From Pseudomonadota bacterium (GTDB lineage: Bacteria > Pseudomonadota > Gammaproteobacteria > Burkholderiales > Burkholderiaceae_C): DNA of 64,000 nucleotides. Both the position numbers and the translations under genes were made by a program. The stretch spans positions 62,001 to 126,000 of the forward strand of contig JAIUOW010000008.1 in assembly GCA_020161775.1 (NCBI GenBank), in the 5' to 3' direction. Every line of letters starts with the position of its first letter. Position 1 is the first letter of the stretch. The notes beneath the pieces were generated by a model. It was given only the letters and a program-made list of their open reading frames with translations. It had not been told where the DNA came from and searched no databases. This document shows, piece after piece, positions 44,628 through 53,064 of this stretch.

Positions 44628-46304
44628 CTACTTTTTATCCCGCAGCTCGCGCCGCAGGATCTTGCCGACGGGCGTCTTGGGCATGTCGGTTCGGAATTCC
44701 ACGATCTTGGGCTGCTTGTAGCCGGTGAGGTTGGCCTTGCAGTAATCGCGCACCTGGGCTTCGGTCAGCTCGGAGTTCTTCTTGACGATCACGAGCTTGA
44801 CGGCCTCGCCGGACTTGTCGTCGTTGACCCCGACCGCCGCGACCTCAAGCACGCCGTCCAGCTTGGCCACCACGTCCTCCACCTCATTGGGGTACACGTT
44901 GAAGCCGCTGACCAGAATCATGTCCTTCTTGCGGTCCACGATCTTGAAGAAGCCGCGCTCGTCCACCGTGCCGATGTCGCCGGACTTGAAGAAGCCGTCA
45001 GGCGTCATGGCCTTGGCCGTTTCATCCGGGCGTTGCCAGTAGCCGGCCATGACCTGCGGGCCCTTGATGGCGATTTCACCGGGCTGGCCCATCGGCACTT
45101 CGTTGCCGTCATCGTCCAGCAGTTTGAAATACGTGCTGGGCAGCGGCACGCCGATGGTGCCGGTGTATTCGGTGCTGGTGGTCGGGTTGCAGCTGGCCGA
45201 GGGCGAGGTCTCCGAGAGGCCGTAGCCTTCGCAGATCGGGCAACCGGTCTTGTCAAGCCAGAGCTTGGCCACCGCACCCTGCACCGCCATGCCGCCGCCG
45301 ACCGAAATCTTGAGGTTGCTCCAGTTGACGGTGTTGAAGTCGGGGTGGTTGGCCAGGCCGTTGAACAGCGTGTTGACCGCCGGGAAGCTGTGGATGGTGT
45401 GCTTGGACAGCTCCTTGAGCACCGCGGGCAGGTCGCGCGGGTTCGGGATCAGGATGAGCTTGCCGCCCGTGCGCATGGACAGCATCATGCCCACGGTGAA
45501 CGCAAAGATGTGGTACAGCGGCAGCGCGCACACGCTGGTGGACTGTTCACCCGCCGGCACCTTTTTCATGACGGGCTCGTTCCAGGCCTCGGACTGCAGC
45601 ACATTGGCGATCACGTTGCGGTGCAGCAGCACGGCGCCCTTGCTCACGCCCGTGGTGCCGCCGGTGTACTGGAGCACGGCCACGTCATCGGCCGTGATGG
45701 TTGGCTTCTTGAGCGTGCCGCGCGTGCCCTGGGCCACCGCGTCGTTGAAGCGCACGGCACCCGGCAGGTTGTAGGCGGGCACCATCTTCTTGACGTTGCG
45801 CACCACGTAGTTGACCAATGCCCCCTTGAGCAGGCCCAGCTGGTCACCCATGGCGGCCAGCACCACATGCTTGACCGGCGTGGCGGCAATGCACTGCTCC
45901 AGCGTGTTGGCGAAGTTTTCGATGATGATGATGGCCTTGGCGCCCGAGTCTTTGAGCTGGTGCTCCAGCTCGCGCGGCGTGTACAGCGGGTTCACGTTCA
46001 CCACCACGAAGCCGGCGCGCAGGATGGCGGCCACGGCCACCGGGTACTGCGGCACGTTGGGCATCATGATGGCGACGCGGTCGCCCTTGGCCAGGCCCAG
46101 GCCCTGGAGGTACGCCGCCAGGGCGCGGCTCAATGAATCGGTCTGGCCAAAGGTGACGTCCTTGCCCATGAAGCTGTAGGCCACGCGGCTGGCGTACTTC
46201 TGGAAGCTCTCTTCCATCAGCCCCACCAGCGACGCATAGGCCGACGGGTCGATGTCGGCGGGCACGCCGGGGGGATAGGCACTGAGCCAGGGACGGTCAC
46301 TCAT
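44628..46304 (-). CDS. fadD: Long-chain fatty acid-CoA ligase
   Basis: A 558-residue AMP-forming acyl-CoA synthetase. The P-loop-like motif is VLQYTGGTTGVSKGAVLLHR; the ANL signatures GYGLSETSPSASCNP, FFKSGDIGTVDERGFFKIVD and the C-terminal Lys in KTPVGKILRRELRDKK are present. It activates long-chain fatty acids for beta-oxidation. GGAGACAAAA precedes the ATG. It begins 30 nt after pntB and may be the last gene of that operon. Confidence 0.92.
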   Translation of the reverse strand: MSDRPWLSAYPPGVPADIDPSAYASLVGLMEESFQKYASRVAYSFMGKDVTFGQTDSLSRALAAYLQGLGLAKGDRVAIMMPNVPQYPVAVAAILRAGFVVVNVNPLYTPRELEHQLKDSGAKAIIIIENFANTLEQCIAATPVKHVVLAAMGDQLGLLKGALVNYVVRNVKKMVPAYNLPGAVRFNDAVAQGTRGTLKKPTITADDVAVLQYTGGTTGVSKGAVLLHRNVIANVLQSEAWNEPVMKKVPAGEQSTSVCALPLYHIFAFTVGMMLSMRTGGKLILIPNPRDLPAVLKELSKHTIHSFPAVNTLFNGLANHPDFNTVNWSNLKISVGGGMAVQGAVAKLWLDKTGCPICEGYGLSETSPSASCNPTTSTEYTGTIGVPLPSTYFKLLDDDGNEVPMGQPGEIAIKGPQVMAGYWQRPDETAKAMTPDGFFKSGDIGTVDERGFFKIVDRKKDMILVSGFNVYPNEVEDVVAKLDGVLEVAAVGVNDDKSGEAVKLVIVKKNSELTEAQVRDYCKANLTGYKQPKIVEFRTDMPKTPVGKILRRELRDKK

Positions 46305-46334
46305 TTTTGTCTCCAGTCAATCTCGGTTCAAGGT

Positions 46335-47771
46335 TTATTCGATGGCCTTGCCCATGTCTTCCACAACCTTCTTGGCGTCGCCAAAGACCATCATGGTCTT
46401 GTCCATGTAGAACAGCTCGTTGTCCAGCCCGGCGTAGCCCGCCGCCATGGAGCGCTTGTTCACGATCACGGTCTTGGCCTTGTAGGCCTCCAGGATCGGC
46501 ATGCCGTAGATCGGGCTGCCCTTGACGTGCGCGGCGGGGTTCACCACGTCGTTGGCGCCAAGAATGATCGCCACGTCGGCCTGGCCGAATTCGCCGTTGA
46601 TGTCTTCCATCTCGAACACCTGGTCGTAGGGCACCTCGGCCTCGGCCAGCAGCACGTTCATGTGGCCCGGCATGCGCCCCGCCACCGGGTGGATGGCGTA
46701 TTTGACGGTGACGCCCTTTTCGGTGAGCTTGGCGGCCAGTTCCTTCACGGCATGCTGGGCGCGCGCCACGGCCAGGCCGTAACCGGGCACGATCACCACG
46801 GTTTCGGCGTTGCCCAGCACGAAGGCCGCGTCGTCGGCGCTGCCGCTCTTGACGTTGCGCTGCACCGCCGAGCCCGCCGCCGCGGTCGTGGCGTCGCCAC
46901 CGAACCCGCCCAGGATCACGTTGAAGAACGAGCGGTTCATGGCCTTGCACATGATGTAGCTCAGGATCGCACCCGAGCTGCCCACCAGCGAGCCGGCGAT
47001 GATCAGCATGCTGTTGTTCAGGCTGAAGCCGATGCCCGCCGCCGCCCAGCCCGAATAACTGTTGAGCATGGACACCACCACCGGCATGTCGGCCCCGCCG
47101 ATCGGGATGATGATCAGCACGCCCAGCACGAAGGCCAGCGCCAGCAGGGCCCAGAAGTCGATGCGGGCTTCACTGAGGGTGTAGCCCACGATGAAGAACA
47201 GCGTGGCCAGGCCCAGCACCAGGTTCAGGATGTGCTGGCCCTTGAACTGCACCGGCGCGCCCTGGAACAGGCGGAACTTGTATTTGCCCGACAGCTTGCC
47301 AAACGCAATGACCGAGCCGCTGAAGGTGATGGCACCAATGGCCGCGCCCAGCGCCAGTTCGAGCCGGTTGCCGTAGGGGATGGCGCCGGCCTTGGACGTG
47401 ATGCCAAAGGCCCAAGGCTCCACGGCCGCTGCCACGGCAATGAACACCGCCGCCAGGCCGATCATGCTGTGCATGAAGGCCACCAGCTCGGGCATCTTGG
47501 TCATTTCCACGCGCTTGGCCATGATGGCGCCTGCCGTGCCACCGAGCAGCAGGCCCAGCACCACGTAGCCCAGGCCCGCGGCCGGGTTCTTCATCAGGGC
47601 GCCGGCCTGCGTCCAGATCAGGCCCACGGTGGTCAGCACGGCAATGGCCATGCCCACCATGCCGAACAGGTTGCCGCGGATGGACGTGGTGGGATGGCTC
47701 AGGCCCTTGAGCGCCTGGATGAAGCAGATGGACGCCACCAGGTACAGCAGCGTGACGAGGTTCATGCTCAT
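46335..47771 (-). CDS. pntB: NAD(P) transhydrogenase subunit beta
   Basis: A 478-residue subunit with about nine membrane helices and the C-terminal NADP-binding domain III (ETVVIVPGYGLAVARAQHAV; later AIILGANDVVNPAAH). With PntA1 and PntA2 it makes NADPH from NADH using the proton gradient. The ATG at 47771 overlaps the stop of a 37-codon ORF that is itself coupled to pntA2. Confidence 0.96.
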   Translation of the reverse strand: MSMNLVTLLYLVASICFIQALKGLSHPTTSIRGNLFGMVGMAIAVLTTVGLIWTQAGALMKNPAAGLGYVVLGLLLGGTAGAIMAKRVEMTKMPELVAFMHSMIGLAAVFIAVAAAVEPWAFGITSKAGAIPYGNRLELALGAAIGAITFSGSVIAFGKLSGKYKFRLFQGAPVQFKGQHILNLVLGLATLFFIVGYTLSEARIDFWALLALAFVLGVLIIIPIGGADMPVVVSMLNSYSGWAAAGIGFSLNNSMLIIAGSLVGSSGAILSYIMCKAMNRSFFNVILGGFGGDATTAAAGSAVQRNVKSGSADDAAFVLGNAETVVIVPGYGLAVARAQHAVKELAAKLTEKGVTVKYAIHPVAGRMPGHMNVLLAEAEVPYDQVFEMEDINGEFGQADVAIILGANDVVNPAAHVKGSPIYGMPILEAYKAKTVIVNKRSMAAGYAGLDNELFYMDKTMMVFGDAKKVVEDMGKAIE

Positions 47772-47881
47772 AGTACGTTTACCCCCACGCTTGTCACTTC
47801 GTGTACTGCGCTGCCCCCCGAGGGGGCCTTCGCGCCTTGGGACGGCCCGGCGGCGCTCATTGTTTCGGCAAAGTTATTCAT
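47768..47881 (-). CDS. 37-residue coupled small ORF inside the pnt operon
   Basis: MNNFAETMSAAGPSQGAKA then SGG and a tail ending VTSVGVNVL. The start ATG overlaps the pntA2 TGA (ATGA) and the stop TGA overlaps the pntB ATG (ATGA), so it exactly fills the gap. Its middle is formed by a GC-rich repeat. No domain or membrane segment is seen. It may be a real micro-protein or simply a reading frame that keeps ribosomes moving from pntA2 to pntB. Confidence 0.5.
   Translation of the reverse strand: MNNFAETMSAAGPSQGAKAPSGGSAVHEVTSVGVNVL
47806..47860. repeat. GC-rich repeat in the pntA2-pntB gap
   Basis: A stretch CTGCCCCCCGAGGGGGCCTT followed by GGGACGGCCCGGCGGCGC. It has the CCCCC-GA-GGGGG dyad typical of Comamonadaceae intergenic repeats, and lies inside the 37-codon coupled ORF. 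Confidence 0.6.
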
Positions 47882-48183
47882 TTGCCCTCCTTCTTTTCTT
47901 TCTTCTTGAACATCTCCAGCATTCGCCGCGTGACCAGGAAGCCGCCGAACACGTTGACCGCGGCCAGCGCCACGGCCAGCACGCCCATGGTCTTGCCCAG
48001 GCTGGTTTCGGTCAGCGCGGCCGCCAGCATGGCGCCCACGATGACGATGGCCGAGATGGCATTGGTCACCGCCATCAGCGGCGTGTGCAGCGCGGGCGTG
48101 ACCGTCCACACCACGTGGTAGCCCACGTAGATGGCCAGCACAAAGATGATGAGGTTCAGGATGGTGGGGGAGACGATGTCCAT
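47878..48183 (-). CDS. pntAB: NAD(P) transhydrogenase subunit alpha part 2
   Basis: A 101-residue membrane subunit with three helices (LNLIIFVLAIYVGYHVVWTV, AISAIVIVGAMLAAAL, and the third). It is the separate membrane part of the alpha subunit in three-gene transhydrogenases, as in Rhodospirillum. A Lys-rich end KKKEKKEGK follows. It begins 3 nt after pntA1. Confidence 0.95.
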   Translation of the reverse strand: MDIVSPTILNLIIFVLAIYVGYHVVWTVTPALHTPLMAVTNAISAIVIVGAMLAAALTETSLGKTMGVLAVALAAVNVFGGFLVTRRMLEMFKKKEKKEGK

Positions 48184-48186
48184 GGT

Positions 48187-49302
48187 TTATTTCCTCCGTA
48201 CTTCGCCGTTTTGCGTCATCAGGCAGGCCGCCACGATGTCGTCTTCCATGTCGATCTTCAGTCCGCCCTCTTTGGGGAGGATGAGCTTGAGGAAGTCCAG
48301 CACATTGCGCGCGTACAGGCTGCTCGAATCCGCCGCCACCAGCGCGGGCAGGTTGGTTTCACCCACCAGCGTGACGCCGTGCTTCACCACCGTCTGGCCG
48401 GCTTCGGTCAGCGGGCAGTTGCCGCCCTGCGGCGCGGCCAGGTCCACGATGACCGAGCCGGGTTTCATGGACTTGACCATGTCCTCGGTCACCAGCACCG
48501 GCGCCGCGCGCCCGGGGATCAGGGCGGTGGTGATCACCACGTCGGCCTGGGCCACGCGCTTGGCCACCTCGGCCTTCTGGCGGTCCAGCCAGCTCTGGGG
48601 CATGGGGCGGGCATAGCCACCCACGCCTTCGGCGGCGTCCTTTTCTTCCTGGGTTTCGTAGGGCACGTCGATGAACTTGGCGCCCAGCGATTCAACCTGC
48701 TCCTTGACCGACGGGCGTACGTCGGACGCCTCGATCACCGCGCCCAGGCGCTTGGCCGTGGCGATGGCCTGCAGCCCCGCCACGCCCACGCCCAGGATGA
48801 CGACGCGCGCGGCCTTCACCGTGCCGGCGGCGGTCATCAGCATGGGGAAGAATCGCTGGTACCTGTCAGCCGCGATCATCACGGCCTTGTAGCCGGCAAT
48901 GTTGGCTTGCGAAGACAGCACGTCCATGCTCTGCGCACGGGTGGTGCGGGGGGCGGCCTCCAGCGCAAAGCCGGTGACCTTGGCCGCGGCCAGGCGCTGC
49001 AGGCCAGCGGCATCAAACGGGTTGAGCATGCCCACCAGCGTGGCACCGGGCTGCATCAGCGCGACTTCGTTGTCAAAGGCGTTGCGCACCTTCAGCACCA
49101 GCTCACAGCCAAAGGCGCCGGCCGCGTCGGTGATTTCTGCGCCGGCAGCCACATAGGCCTCGTCCGTGGCGCTGGCGGCAATGCCGGCGCCCGACTGGAT
49201 GCGCAGCGTATGGCCTTGGGATTTGAGTTTTTTGGCCGTCTCGGGGGTGACGGCAACACGGGTTTCACCCACCGTGGTTTCGGCAGGTACGCCAATCAGC
49301 AT
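48187..49302 (-). CDS. pntAA: NAD(P) transhydrogenase subunit alpha part 1
   Basis: A 371-residue soluble NAD(H)-binding subunit. The alanine-dehydrogenase-like domain starts MLIGVPAETTVGETRVAVTP; the nucleotide fold is VVILGVGVAGLQAIATAKRL, followed by GAVIEASDVRPSVKEQVESL. GAGGAGACG precedes the ATG. First gene of the pnt operon. Confidence 0.96.
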   Translation of the reverse strand: MLIGVPAETTVGETRVAVTPETAKKLKSQGHTLRIQSGAGIAASATDEAYVAAGAEITDAAGAFGCELVLKVRNAFDNEVALMQPGATLVGMLNPFDAAGLQRLAAAKVTGFALEAAPRTTRAQSMDVLSSQANIAGYKAVMIAADRYQRFFPMLMTAAGTVKAARVVILGVGVAGLQAIATAKRLGAVIEASDVRPSVKEQVESLGAKFIDVPYETQEEKDAAEGVGGYARPMPQSWLDRQKAEVAKRVAQADVVITTALIPGRAAPVLVTEDMVKSMKPGSVIVDLAAPQGGNCPLTEAGQTVVKHGVTLVGETNLPALVAADSSSLYARNVLDFLKLILPKEGGLKIDMEDDIVAACLMTQNGEVRRK

Positions 49303-49402
49303 GGACGTCTCCTCGACTTGTTGATTTGAAAGCTGAACGTTAGCTTACATGAGTTTGCGGCCGATATTAAAGGCCTCTAACGATCATTTGGGCATATACG
49401 GA

Positions 49403-49831
49403 TCACGGCGCAAACTGCTCGGCGCCCACCACGCCAATCTTGTCCAGCCGCTGGCGCTGCGAGGCGGCCAGCACCGCGGCCACCGCATCGTATTTGGCGG
49501 CACGGTCGGGGCGGATGTGGATTTCGGGCTGCACTGCCTGGCCGGCAGCGGCCTGCAGGCGTTGCTCCAGTGCGGCGCGGCCTGCCAGTGGTTCGCCGTT
49601 CCACAGCAGCTGGCCGCCGGGCGCAATGTCGATCCTGACCACCTCGGGCGGTGTGGCCTGCGGCGGCGGGTTGCCGCCAGGCATTTCAATCCCCACGGAA
49701 TGCAGCTGCACCGGGATGGTGATGATGAGCATGACCAGCAGCACCAGCAGCACGTCCACCAGCGGCGTGGTGTTGATATCCACCATGACTTCGGGGTCGC
49801 TGTCGTCGCCGGCGTGGATATGCATGCCCAT
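49403..49831 (-). CDS. ExbD/TolR family protein (second ExbD of pair)
   Basis: A 142-residue protein with one membrane helix and the proton Asp in MVDINTTPLVDVLLVLLVML. The periplasmic domain ends LDKIGVVGAEQFAP. It lies 11 nt after another exbD, so one ExbB is paired with two ExbD-like proteins. Confidence 0.9.
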   Translation of the reverse strand: MGMHIHAGDDSDPEVMVDINTTPLVDVLLVLLVMLIITIPVQLHSVGIEMPGGNPPPQATPPEVVRIDIAPGGQLLWNGEPLAGRAALEQRLQAAAGQAVQPEIHIRPDRAAKYDAVAAVLAASQRQRLDKIGVVGAEQFAP

Positions 49832-49842
49832 GGCCTGTGTCC

Positions 49843-50268
49843 TCAGTTGCCGGCGGGCGGCTCGGTCACGAAGCCGATGCGGGCGATGCCCATTTCCTGG
49901 CAGGCGTACACCACGCGGCCGATGGGCGCGTAGTCGGCCCGCACGTCGCCGCGGATGTGGACCTCGGGCTGCGGGCTCATGCCCGACACCTTGCCCAGCA
50001 GTTCCATCAGCGCCGCCTGGTCGGGCAGCCGGGTATCAAACCAGTACACCCCGCCCTGCGCGTCCACGGAAATGATCACGTTGTCGGGCCTGGCCTGGCC
50101 GCCGGCCACCGCCTCGCGCGGCAGCGCCACGGCAATGGAGCTGTTCACCACCGGGATGGTGATGAGGAAGATGATCAGCAGCACCAGCATCACGTCCACC
50201 AGCGGCGTGGTGTTGATGCTGGCGATCAGGGAATCTTCCCGATCACTGTTCTTCCATTGGATCGCCAC
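49843..50268 (-). CDS. ExbD/TolR family protein (first ExbD of pair)
   Basis: A 141-residue protein with one membrane helix and the proton Asp in [20 protein letters not shown]. The start is the GTG at 50268, overlapping the exbB stop by one base (TAGTG). It differs from the next ExbD mainly in the loop after the helix (VALPREAVAGGQARPD). Confidence 0.9.
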   Translation of the reverse strand: MAIQWKNSDREDSLIASINTTPLVDVMLVLLIIFLITIPVVNSSIAVALPREAVAGGQARPDNVIISVDAQGGVYWFDTRLPDQAALMELLGKVSGMSPQPEVHIRGDVRADYAPIGRVVYACQEMGIARIGFVTEPPAGN

Positions 50269-51122
50269 TACGATGCTTTCGCGCCCGCGGCCAGCAGCAC
50301 GGTGTGCAGGTCCGAGCCAAAGCCGCGCACCTCGTCCATCACGATCTTGTTGCGCCGCACCAGCCAGTTGTAGCCCAGCACCGCGGGCACGGCCACGGCC
50401 AGGCCGATGGCGGTCATGATCAGCGCCTCGCCCACCGGGCCAGCCACGCGGTCGATGCTGGCCTGGCCCGACACGCCGATCCTCACCAGCGCGTTGTAGA
50501 TGCCCCAGACGGTGCCAAACAGGCCCACGAACGGTGCGGTGGAGCCCACCGTGGCCAGCACGGCCAGGCCGTCCTGCGTGCGGCTGTGCACGGTGTTGAC
50601 CGCGCGCTCGATGCTCTGCGTGACCCAGGTGTTCAAGTCCACCTGGCCGATCAGGCCCTCGTGCTTGCGGGTGGCCTCCAGCGCCGATTCGGCGATGAAG
50701 CGGTAGGGGCTGGCTTTGTCCAGCTTGTCGGCGCCCTGGCGCACGGTGTCGGCGCTCCAGAAATGGGCGGCCGCAGCCTTGCCCTGGCCGCCCATGCGCG
50801 ACTGCGCCACCAGCCGCGTGACCAGCACATACCAGCTGGCCAGCGACATGATGACCAGCACCACCAGCGTGGCGCGCGCCACAAGATCGCCCTGCTCCCA
50901 CAGCGCGCGCAGGCCATAGGGGTTGGCCTGCACGGGCGGCACCGGCGCCATCACGGGCGGCTTGGGCGCGGCGGGCGAACTCAATGCGGGCGACGCCGCC
51001 AGCGCGGGGCTGGAGGCCGAGTCTGCCGCAGGGGCCGGCGCCTGGGCCAGCGCGGCGCCTGCGCACAGCAACAACAGCAGCGCCACGCGGCGGATCTGGG
51101 ACGACAGGTTCATTTTGGGCAT
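50268..51122 (-). CDS. exbB: ExbB/TolQ proton-channel protein
   Basis: A 284-residue ExbB with a cleavable-looking N-terminal signal (VALLLLLCAGAALAQA) and a Pro/Ala-rich periplasmic extension, as in long ExbB proteins. The channel helices are TLVVLVIMSLASWYVLVTRL, LATVGSTAPFVGLFGTVWGI and ALIMTAIGLAVAVPAVLGYN. It begins the exbB-exbD-exbD set; the TonB-like gene is on the same strand about 580 nt upstream across a NUDIX gene. Confidence 0.93.
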   Translation of the reverse strand: MPKMNLSSQIRRVALLLLLCAGAALAQAPAPAADSASSPALAASPALSSPAAPKPPVMAPVPPVQANPYGLRALWEQGDLVARATLVVLVIMSLASWYVLVTRLVAQSRMGGQGKAAAAHFWSADTVRQGADKLDKASPYRFIAESALEATRKHEGLIGQVDLNTWVTQSIERAVNTVHSRTQDGLAVLATVGSTAPFVGLFGTVWGIYNALVRIGVSGQASIDRVAGPVGEALIMTAIGLAVAVPAVLGYNWLVRRNKIVMDEVRGFGSDLHTVLLAAGAKAS

Positions 51123-51187
51123 GGATGGAACGCAAAGTGACTTGGCGCATTGTGAATCACGCGAACAGGCCCTAATCCAAACCCATA

Positions 51188-51679
51188 ATGCCGGTCATGA
51201 ACGCACCCCGCTGGAAACCAAGCGTCACCGTGGCCGCCATCATTGAGCGCGAAGGCCGCTTCCTGATGATCGAGGAACACACGGCCCGCGGTCTGATGCT
51301 CAACAACCCGGCCGGCCACCTGGACCCCGGTGAATCACCCATGCAGGGCTGCGCGCGCGAGGCGCTGGAGGAAGCCGCCTGGCATTTCACGCCCACGGCG
51401 CTGGTGGGCGTTTACCTGTCGCGCTTCACGCGCACGGCCGACGGCGCGGACATCACCTACCTGCGCTTTGCGTTCTGCGGCACGCTGGGCGAGCATGTGC
51501 CCGGCCAGGCGCTTGACGAAGGCATCGTGCGCACGCTGTGGATGACGCCCGACGAAATCCGCGCCAGCAGCGCCCGCCACCGCAGCCCGCTCGTGCTGCG
51601 CTGCATGGAGGACTACCTGCGCGGCCAGCGTGCGCCGCTGGAGCTGGTCTATACCGAACCCACGGTGTACGGCCACTGA
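51188..51679 (+). CDS. NUDIX hydrolase
   Basis: A 163-residue NudJ-like phosphohydrolase. The NUDIX box runs from G43 (GHLDPGES) to REALEEAAW (R57-W65), with the usual last Gly replaced by Ala64. Relatives in E. coli hydrolyse nucleoside or HMP diphosphates and are next to mnmA; here mnmA is about 4.7 kb away on the same strand. Confidence 0.9.
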   Translation: MPVMNAPRWKPSVTVAAIIEREGRFLMIEEHTARGLMLNNPAGHLDPGESPMQGCAREALEEAAWHFTPTALVGVYLSRFTRTADGADITYLRFAFCGTLGEHVPGQALDEGIVRTLWMTPDEIRASSARHRSPLVLRCMEDYLRGQRAPLELVYTEPTVYGH

Positions 51680-51704
51680 GCGGCTGCGCGGGCGCCCCTG
51701 CCGC

Positions 51705-52988
51705 CTACTTGGGGCAGCGCCCGGACAGCGCGCGCGCCGCCAGGCCTGGCGCCGCCAGCAGGCCGCCCACCGTGGGCGTGTTGGTCGGTGCGCGCACGCA
51801 GTCTTCAAGCGCCGCGTCCTGCATGGATTCGGCCAGCGGATCGCGCGGCTTGCCGCGGCGCAACTGCTCATTGGCCATGTCGGCCAGGCTGCGGCGCGGC
51901 TGCACGCGGTAGGGGCCCGGCAGCAGGGGCAGGTTGGGCAGCAACAGGGGCCGGGGCTCGGCGCCGCGCTGCGCGGCAATACCGCCGGGCCCGGCGCCTG
52001 GCGCACCACCTGGCACGCCACCGGGTACACCACCAGCCACCCCGGCCGCGCCACCCCCGCTGGCGCCCGCGGGCGAACCGGTTGCGGCGCCAGCCGTCGG
52101 CCCCGCCCGCGGCTGCACGGGTGCAGGCACCACCACCGCATTGGCCGCCGCAGGCGAGCCAGCAGGCACAGGTACTTCAACCACCGGCGCCTGCAGCCGC
52201 TCGACCGGCTGCGCCACTGGCGCTGGCGCTGGTGGAGCTACTGGCGCTGGAGTTGGTGTTGGTTCGGCGACGGGCTGCGGCGCTGGCACTTCGACCGGGG
52301 CGGGCGCAGGTGCTGACACGAGGGCGGGAACCGGCGGAGGCACCGGTGCCGGAATGGGCACTGGCACGGGGGCGGGTGCAGGCACCGGTGGCGGAACCGG
52401 CGCGGGGGCCGGGGCTGGCACCGGAGCGGGCACAGGCACGGGGGCTGGCACGGGGGCTGGCACGGGAACGGGTGCGAGCGCCGGAGCCGGCGGCTCGGGC
52501 TGCACAGCGGGCTCGGGCGCCACAACCGGTGCGGGCAGGGGTGGCGGCACCGGGGCTTCCGCCAGCGCTGGAGCCGGTGCTGGTGCCACAACCGGCGGCG
52601 GCGTTTCGGCTGGCCTGCGGGTACCCGCTGCCTCGGCACTCGCCTGGCTGGCGTCGGGCAGCTGGCGTGTGGTCTTCAGCGGCACGCTGGTCTCTGGCGT
52701 GTTGGCAAACACCGGCAGGTCGGTGGTGGCGCGCAGGTTCAGCGCGGGTGGCGCGGGCCGAGTGATCGCGCGGCTGGCGGCTGCGGTGTCGGCGGCCGGC
52801 GCACGCGCAGGCTGCACCGCCAGGTACACCACCTGACGCACGGCCTGCGCCACCGGCCATTGCTGGGTGACCAACCACAGCAGCGCCACGTGCAGTGCAC
52901 CCACGGCCAGCAGCGCCGGCGGGGACGGGCGCTGCGGTGGCAGCGAGAGGGGGCGTGGCCGGGGCAACATGCCTTCGGATAATCGCAT
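51705..52988 (-). CDS. Pro/Ala-rich TonB-like protein without recognisable TonB C-terminal domain
   Basis: A 427-residue protein. A basic start, one membrane helix (LLAVGALHVALLWLVTQQW, about residues 26-44), a long periplasm-spanning stretch of PAPVPAPVP-type repeats (about 140-310), a Gly/Pro loop (GGVPGGVPGGAPGAGPGG) and a C-terminal 90 residues with LLLPNLPLLPGPYRVQPRR and EQLRRGKPRDPLAESMQD. TonB proteins share the first three parts, but the usual C-terminal beta-alpha-beta domain that grips TonB boxes is not seen. Position beside exbB-exbD-exbD supports a TonB-like role. Confidence 0.7.
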   Translation of the reverse strand: MRLSEGMLPRPRPLSLPPQRPSPPALLAVGALHVALLWLVTQQWPVAQAVRQVVYLAVQPARAPAADTAAASRAITRPAPPALNLRATTDLPVFANTPETSVPLKTTRQLPDASQASAEAAGTRRPAETPPPVVAPAPAPALAEAPVPPPLPAPVVAPEPAVQPEPPAPALAPVPVPAPVPAPVPVPAPVPAPAPAPVPPPVPAPAPVPVPIPAPVPPPVPALVSAPAPAPVEVPAPQPVAEPTPTPAPVAPPAPAPVAQPVERLQAPVVEVPVPAGSPAAANAVVVPAPVQPRAGPTAGAATGSPAGASGGGAAGVAGGVPGGVPGGAPGAGPGGIAAQRGAEPRPLLLPNLPLLPGPYRVQPRRSLADMANEQLRRGKPRDPLAESMQDAALEDCVRAPTNTPTVGGLLAAPGLAARALSGRCPK

Positions 52989-53064
52989 AAACGCTGCGTT
53001 GTCCTACAGGCCCGGGGGCAGCCAGCGCGCTAAGGTGCCAAGGTTCACTTCCTGCACTTGCACC

